Assembly: GCA_002701385.1 (NCBI GenBank)
Contig: NZVD01000090.1
Coordinates: forward strand, 31,830-95,829
Length of the DNA: 64,000 nt
Source: Rhodopirellula sp.
GTDB taxonomy: Bacteria > Planctomycetota > Planctomycetia > Pirellulales > Pirellulaceae
Direction of reading: 5' to 3'
Shown here in pieces: positions 59,378-64,000 of the stretch (positions within the stretch are counted from its first letter, which is position 1; each line of letters begins with the position of its first letter). Below the pieces are notes generated by a model. The model was not told the DNA's origin. It ran no database searches and was given only the letters and a program-made list of their open reading frames with translations. The position numbers and the translations under genes are program-made.

Positions 59378-60846
59378 GTCGGAATCTCAATGAACTCGAA
59401 CAGGCGAAAAACCTGCACCATCGTCGGTATTTTCTGAACCGCATGAGCACCAGCCTGGGAAGTCTTGGTCTGGCCTCGTTATTAGGTCAGGAGGCACTGG
59501 GGCGTCGTTCTAATCAAGAGGCCGTCGGTGGATTGAAAAATCTACCCCACCATAAACCCAAGGCCAAGCGAGTCATTTACCTATTTCAGTCTGGCGGTCC
59601 TGCTCAAATGGATCTCTATGACTACAAGCCACAGCTGGCAGAACGATTTGGGGAAGAAGTTCCTAAGAGCGTATATCCGGATGATCGGAAGACCACCATG
59701 AGTAATGCTCAGGCCTCCTTCCCTGTCGCTCCTTCGATCTTCAAATTCAGCCAGCACGGTAAGGGTGGAAACTGGTTACCTGAAACTTTACCTAAACTCA
59801 GTGAAGTCTCGGATGACCTGTGCATTATCAATTCGTTTCATACCGATGCGATCAACCATGATCCTGCGGCGACTTTGATGCAATCCGGCTCACAAATCCC
59901 AGGGCGACCTAGTATTGGGTCATGGCTTGGCTATGGCCTGGGTAATATGAATGCCAACCTACCTGCCTTTGTGGCCATGAGTTCCAGAGGTACAGGAAAG
60001 CCCGGAGGACAACCACTCTATGACCGTTTGTGGGGGAGCGGTTTTTTGCCGAGTCGGTTCCAAGGGGTTAAGTTCCGAAATCAGGGTGACCCGGTACTTG
60101 ATATCAACAATCCATCAGGTGTGGATACTGAAACACGCCGGGCAATGCTCGACAGTCTGAAAGAACTAAACAGGATTCAGCTGAGTGCAACGGGGAATCC
60201 CGATATCGAAACTCGCATATCCCAATATGAACTTGCCTATCGCATGCAGATGTCAATTCCTAAACTGTTGGACATGAGTGACGAGCCAAAGCATGTATTA
60301 GATATGTATGGGCCGGATGCACTTAAGCCTGGTACTTATGCTTACAACTGCCTAATCGCTCGCCGCTTGGCCGAAAGCGGTGTTCGCTTTATTCAACTTT
60401 TCCATCAGGGCTGGGATCATCATGGCAAACTTCCAGACGCCATGCGTGGCCAATGCCGTGACACCGATGCTCCGTCGGCTGCCTTGATCAAAGACCTTAA
60501 ACAAAGGGGACTCTTTGACGATACGATATTGGTCTGGGGGGGTGAGTTTGGACGAACGATTTATTCACAAGGCTCCCTGACAAAAGAAAAGTATGGTCGT
60601 GATCACCACCCTAGCGTGATGTCAATTTGGTTAGCCGGCGGAGGTATCCGCGGTGGAATGACCTACGGAAAATCTGATGACTATAGTGTCAACGTTGCTG
60701 AAAACGGCGTGCATGTACATGACCTGCACGCTACATTGCTGCACTTGCTAGGAATCGACCATGAGGAATTCACCTATCGATATCAGGGTCGAGACTTCCG
60801 ACTCACCGACGTACATGGTGAAGTAGTGAAAGACATCCTTGTATAA
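59374..60846 (+). CDS. DUF1501 domain-containing protein
   Basis: 490 aa; HRRYFLNRMSTSLGSLGLASLL, YLFQSGGPAQMDLYDYKP, GGEFGRTIYSQG, HHPSVMSIWLAGGGIRGG; ATGA overlap with upstream gene. Confidence 0.94.
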   Translation: MSRNLNELEQAKNLHHRRYFLNRMSTSLGSLGLASLLGQEALGRRSNQEAVGGLKNLPHHKPKAKRVIYLFQSGGPAQMDLYDYKPQLAERFGEEVPKSVYPDDRKTTMSNAQASFPVAPSIFKFSQHGKGGNWLPETLPKLSEVSDDLCIINSFHTDAINHDPAATLMQSGSQIPGRPSIGSWLGYGLGNMNANLPAFVAMSSRGTGKPGGQPLYDRLWGSGFLPSRFQGVKFRNQGDPVLDINNPSGVDTETRRAMLDSLKELNRIQLSATGNPDIETRISQYELAYRMQMSIPKLLDMSDEPKHVLDMYGPDALKPGTYAYNCLIARRLAESGVRFIQLFHQGWDHHGKLPDAMRGQCRDTDAPSAALIKDLKQRGLFDDTILVWGGEFGRTIYSQGSLTKEKYGRDHHPSVMSIWLAGGGIRGGMTYGKSDDYSVNVAENGVHVHDLHATLLHLLGIDHEEFTYRYQGRDFRLTDVHGEVVKDILV

Positions 60847-60954
60847 CACCCAACAATTCTACATTCGGTTATAAATAAACTTAGAGCGACAACAGCATTT
60901 GCTCTGACATTACCGTCGCTTGTAACATCCCTGCTACTAAATAGAAAAAGACAT

Positions 60955-61758
60955 ATGAAACTCATACGATTTATCAACGAAGCTGACGAAACCAAATATG
61001 GTGTACAACAGGAAGACGGCAGCGTTACCTATTTGGAAGGCTGCCCATTCGATTCTCCTACCGACACTGGAGAAACAGCAACTGTTAGTAAACTTCTTGC
61101 TCCGATCGCTCCCAAGTCGATCGTTTGCATCGGACTCAATTACAAGAAGCATGCCGAAGAAGGGGGTTCAGATATGCCTGAACATCCCGTCGTCTTTATG
61201 AAAATGCCTAGTACGGTGCAGAATCCGGGGGACAGTATTCAAATCCCTACTCATTTACCCAGCACCATGGTCGATTATGAGTGCGAGTTAGCAGTCGTGA
61301 TTGGTAAACGAGCCAAAAACGTCTCCAAGGAAAATGCTCTGGACTACGTGCTTGGTTATACCTGTGCCAATGACGTTAGCGCCAGAGACTGGCAAAGCAA
61401 ATGGGGCGGTAGTCAATGGTGCCGTGGCAAGACCTTTGATACTTTCTGTCCACTCGGACCAGTTTTAGTCACCTCGGATGAAATCACAAACCCTAACACG
61501 CTGGGTATCAAAACCATCCTGAATGATGATGTCATGCAGGATTGGAACACGGACGACATGATCTTTGACGTACCTACGTTGATTGAATTCCTGAGCGGTA
61601 GTTCTGTTCTGGAACCAGGTACGGTCATTTTGACCGGAACGCCACATGGAGTTGGATTCGCTCAGGATCCACCACGCTTCCTGAAGGATGGAGATACCGT
61701 GACCATCGAGATTGAAGGCATCGGTCAATTGACCAATCCTGTCGTCAATGAAGCTTAG
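60955..61758 (+). CDS. fumarylacetoacetate hydrolase family protein
   Basis: 267 aa; ICIGLNYKKHAEEGGSDMPEHPVVFMKMPSTVQNPGD, VDYECELAVVIGKRAKNV, GYTCANDVSARDWQ, ILTGTPHGVGFAQDPPRFLKDGD. Confidence 0.95.
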   Translation: MKLIRFINEADETKYGVQQEDGSVTYLEGCPFDSPTDTGETATVSKLLAPIAPKSIVCIGLNYKKHAEEGGSDMPEHPVVFMKMPSTVQNPGDSIQIPTHLPSTMVDYECELAVVIGKRAKNVSKENALDYVLGYTCANDVSARDWQSKWGGSQWCRGKTFDTFCPLGPVLVTSDEITNPNTLGIKTILNDDVMQDWNTDDMIFDVPTLIEFLSGSSVLEPGTVILTGTPHGVGFAQDPPRFLKDGDTVTIEIEGIGQLTNPVVNEA

Positions 61759-61782
61759 GGAATTCAGGCAGCATCTCACTCT

Positions 61783-61820
61783 AAAACCCATTCGTGCATC
61801 ATACACGGATGGGTTTTTTT
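61783..61820 (+). terminator. rho-independent terminator after the fumarylacetoacetate hydrolase family gene
   Basis: AAAACCCATTCGTG-CATCATA-CACGGATGGGTTTT with one internal mismatch (T.G), followed by T run. Confidence 0.85.
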
Positions 61821-61882
61821 GATTCTGGTAAACGCCTGCCTTCAACGGAAAATCGCCGCAATTCCAACGATCATTCTATAAG

Positions 61883-62839
61883 CTAGACTGCTGTAGAACT
61901 TTCAGTTTCCTGCTGAGCCAGATCGGCTTCAGCTTTTGCCGTTCGATGCACAATGTGTTTCGGTACTGGCTTCAAATCCCACACGATACCGACAAAAGAA
62001 AGTAGCTTGAGAATCATATACGTGGCATCGATCTGATACCACCGAAATCCATTTCGAGCCGACGACTGGAAATGGTGGTGATTATTGTGCCAGCCCTCGC
62101 CCATCGTCAAAATGGCAATTAGTAGATTATTGCGGCTAGTGTCTGTTGTTTTGTAGGGACGAGTTCCCCAAACGTGCGCCAGAGAATTGACAAAAAACGT
62201 ACTGTGATACAGCAATACCGTTCCCAAACAAAATCCATAAGCTACAACCTGCCAGCCACTCAGTGCCCAAGTAGAATCTTCCGTAATCCCAAATACACCA
62301 TTCCAAAAATGGCCTAGAAAATAACAAAAGATAAAGAACAAGACCGGAATTAAAACATCATGTTTATTAATGAACACTAATTCAGGATACTTCGTGAAAT
62401 CCTTAATTCTGTCCGCCTTAAAATCAAAGTTTTTCTTCGTCATAAACCAGCCCATGTGGCTATAGAAAAAGCCGGTTTGTTTAGGGCTGTGAATATCTTT
62501 TTCTGTATCACTGTGCCGATGATGATCACGATGATGAGATGCCCACCACAGCGCTCCTCGCTGAATCGCAGCTCCACCTAAAACCGCACCGACGAACTGA
62601 AACCACCGTGAAGTTTTGAAAGCTCGATGTGCAAAATATCGATGATAGAATCCCGTCAACCCAAACATTCGGGGAAAGTACAACAACAGCGTTATAATGA
62701 CCGCCATCCAACTAAACTCAACAAAGAAGACGCTGATCGCGCTTACGTGAAGAAGATAAAAAGGGATGCAACGCACCCAGTCAATCTCTGCTTTTGAACT
62801 TGCACTAGGTAATTCTTTTGAGTCGATAACGTCAGACAT
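61883..62839 (-). CDS. fatty acid desaturase (acyl-CoA desaturase family)
   Basis: 318 aa; histidine boxes HRYFAHRAFK, HHRDHHRHSDTEKD, EGWHNNHHHF. Confidence 0.93.
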   Translation of the reverse strand: MSDVIDSKELPSASSKAEIDWVRCIPFYLLHVSAISVFFVEFSWMAVIITLLLYFPRMFGLTGFYHRYFAHRAFKTSRWFQFVGAVLGGAAIQRGALWWASHHRDHHRHSDTEKDIHSPKQTGFFYSHMGWFMTKKNFDFKADRIKDFTKYPELVFINKHDVLIPVLFFIFCYFLGHFWNGVFGITEDSTWALSGWQVVAYGFCLGTVLLYHSTFFVNSLAHVWGTRPYKTTDTSRNNLLIAILTMGEGWHNNHHHFQSSARNGFRWYQIDATYMILKLLSFVGIVWDLKPVPKHIVHRTAKAEADLAQQETESSTAV

Positions 62840-63284
62840 TGATGTATTTAGCGCCTAAAGCACAGGCCCATTGGGGGGATTTTTATAAGGATAAATGGCC
62901 GCGCTCGATTTTCAGAGGTAGATACCAATATCCGGTAAAACTAAAAGATAATGACAAACTGATAAAAGATAAATCCCAACCTGTTTGCAATCTAAGTATT
63001 ATTATAAGTCGCTTGATCAATACGGTAAGTTCACATTGATCCTATTACACTTGAAAATAGAGCCACTAAGCCCGATCACACTCAAAAACGCCGCTTTTCT
63101 TGCTTATGAATCGGAAATCCAACCAAAAAAACAAGGCTTCAGTGGGTTCTGGTCATCAGCCCGTGGGCAAATATCTAAAACACTGATTTTAAGTAAATAA
63201 GGATTCGGTAAGATACCAGCATGCGTACTCCATCATGTTATAAATGGAGATTACCTACCAATTCGATCTGAGGAACCTTTTAAT

Positions 63285-63752
63285 ATGCAACGCTTTGTCA
63301 CTTCATCTGGCTTTTGCATTCTGTTACTTGTATTTTCCGGATGCCAAACAAACGTCGAACAATCCAATCCAGGTGTTGGCGATACGGATACCAAAGTCGC
63401 AGTCATCAGTCTTACCAGTGATCCGTTGACTGATCCTCAATCTGTAAACATGGGGCTGATCTTTGCCGGATTCTGTTTGGACGAGGGCTATGAAGTGGCG
63501 ATCTTCTTTAACGTCAAAGGGGTCACCCTGCCGATCACCAGTTTTGATGCGGCCTACAAGTATCAGGGACATGCTCCTATGATTCAACAACTTCAAACAC
63601 TGAAGAGCCGCGGTGCTGAACTGCATGTCTGCCCGGTTTGCATGAAAGATCTGGAGATCACTTCAGACGATATTATCGAAGCTGCCTTTGTAACTGATAA
63701 GTCAAAGCTGTTCGGCAAATTGGGTGGCGATACGATGGTATTTAGCTACTAA
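63285..63752 (+). CDS. DsrE family protein, predicted lipoprotein
   Basis: 155 aa; lipobox-like LLVFSGCQ; KVAVISLTSDPLTDPQSVNMGLIFAGFCLDEGYEVAIFFNVKGV, LKSRGAELHVCPVCMKDLEI. Confidence 0.78.
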   Translation: MQRFVTSSGFCILLLVFSGCQTNVEQSNPGVGDTDTKVAVISLTSDPLTDPQSVNMGLIFAGFCLDEGYEVAIFFNVKGVTLPITSFDAAYKYQGHAPMIQQLQTLKSRGAELHVCPVCMKDLEITSDDIIEAAFVTDKSKLFGKLGGDTMVFSY

Positions 63753-63755
63753 CGA

Positions 63756-64000
63756 TTAGCTCGTCAGGTCGACTGCCAATTTCATTGCCGTCTGCATATC
63801 GACGGGATCGGCAACTCCCTGCCCTGCAATGTCAAACGCTGTTCCGTGATCGACACTGCAGCGGACAATCGGCAATCCAAGTGTAACGTTGACAGTATGC
63901 TCAAAGTCATAGAGCTTCATGGGCACGTGCCCCTGATCATGATACATTGCTATCACCATATCACATTTACCACGAACAGCCTGCATAAAGAGAGTGTCTG
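63756..64000 (-). CDS. pdxA: 4-hydroxythreonine-4-phosphate dehydrogenase, C-terminal fragment (5' end beyond window)
   Basis: [68 protein letters not shown]. Confidence 0.92.
   Translation of the reverse strand, partial: DTLFMQAVRGKCDMVIAMYHDQGHVPMKLYDFEHTVNVTLGLPIVRCSVDHGTAFDIAGQGVADPVDMQTAMKLAVDLTS

Noticed and set aside
62985-63200. 71-aa ORF in the desaturase-DsrE gap
   Set aside because: No RBS or recognisable motif; AT-rich low-information region; could not be supported

Overview
This window reads as a chromosomal segment of a planctomycete (PVC group), judged from family content alone. It is dominated by exported enzymes: five type I sulfatases, repeated DUF1549/DUF1553 (planctomycete cytochrome, PSCyt) + DUF1501 gene pairs, one DUF1592-type/DUF1552 pair, PQQ-like beta-propellers and PVC-type heme proteins. 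One of the latter is a 1639-aa fusion of SGNH-like, propeller, HEAT-like, PA14-like, cupredoxin-like and cytochrome c modules. There is also a heparinase/alginate-lyase-like 1225-aa protein and a eukaryote-like myo-inositol oxygenase. Housekeeping genes include a primary sigma-70 factor, PEP carboxylase, a fumarylacetoacetate hydrolase family protein, a fatty acid desaturase and a partial pdxA. I see no tRNA, rRNA, CRISPR array, recognisable transposase or prophage. The most novel-looking signal is non-coding. Two distant intergenic regions (about 21.63-21.69 kb and 52.42-52.48 kb) share an ungapped 37-bp element (30/37 identical by hand count) containing GTGAC-N7-GTCAC, with a T7 run at nearly the same upstream distance. 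Each is followed by a ~50-codon ORF with a strong Shine-Dalgarno, absent from the supplied ORF track. The first copy also lies inside a ~440-bp island bounded by 17-bp perfect inverted repeats. Product names come from motif recognition, not searches; start codons are my best reading.
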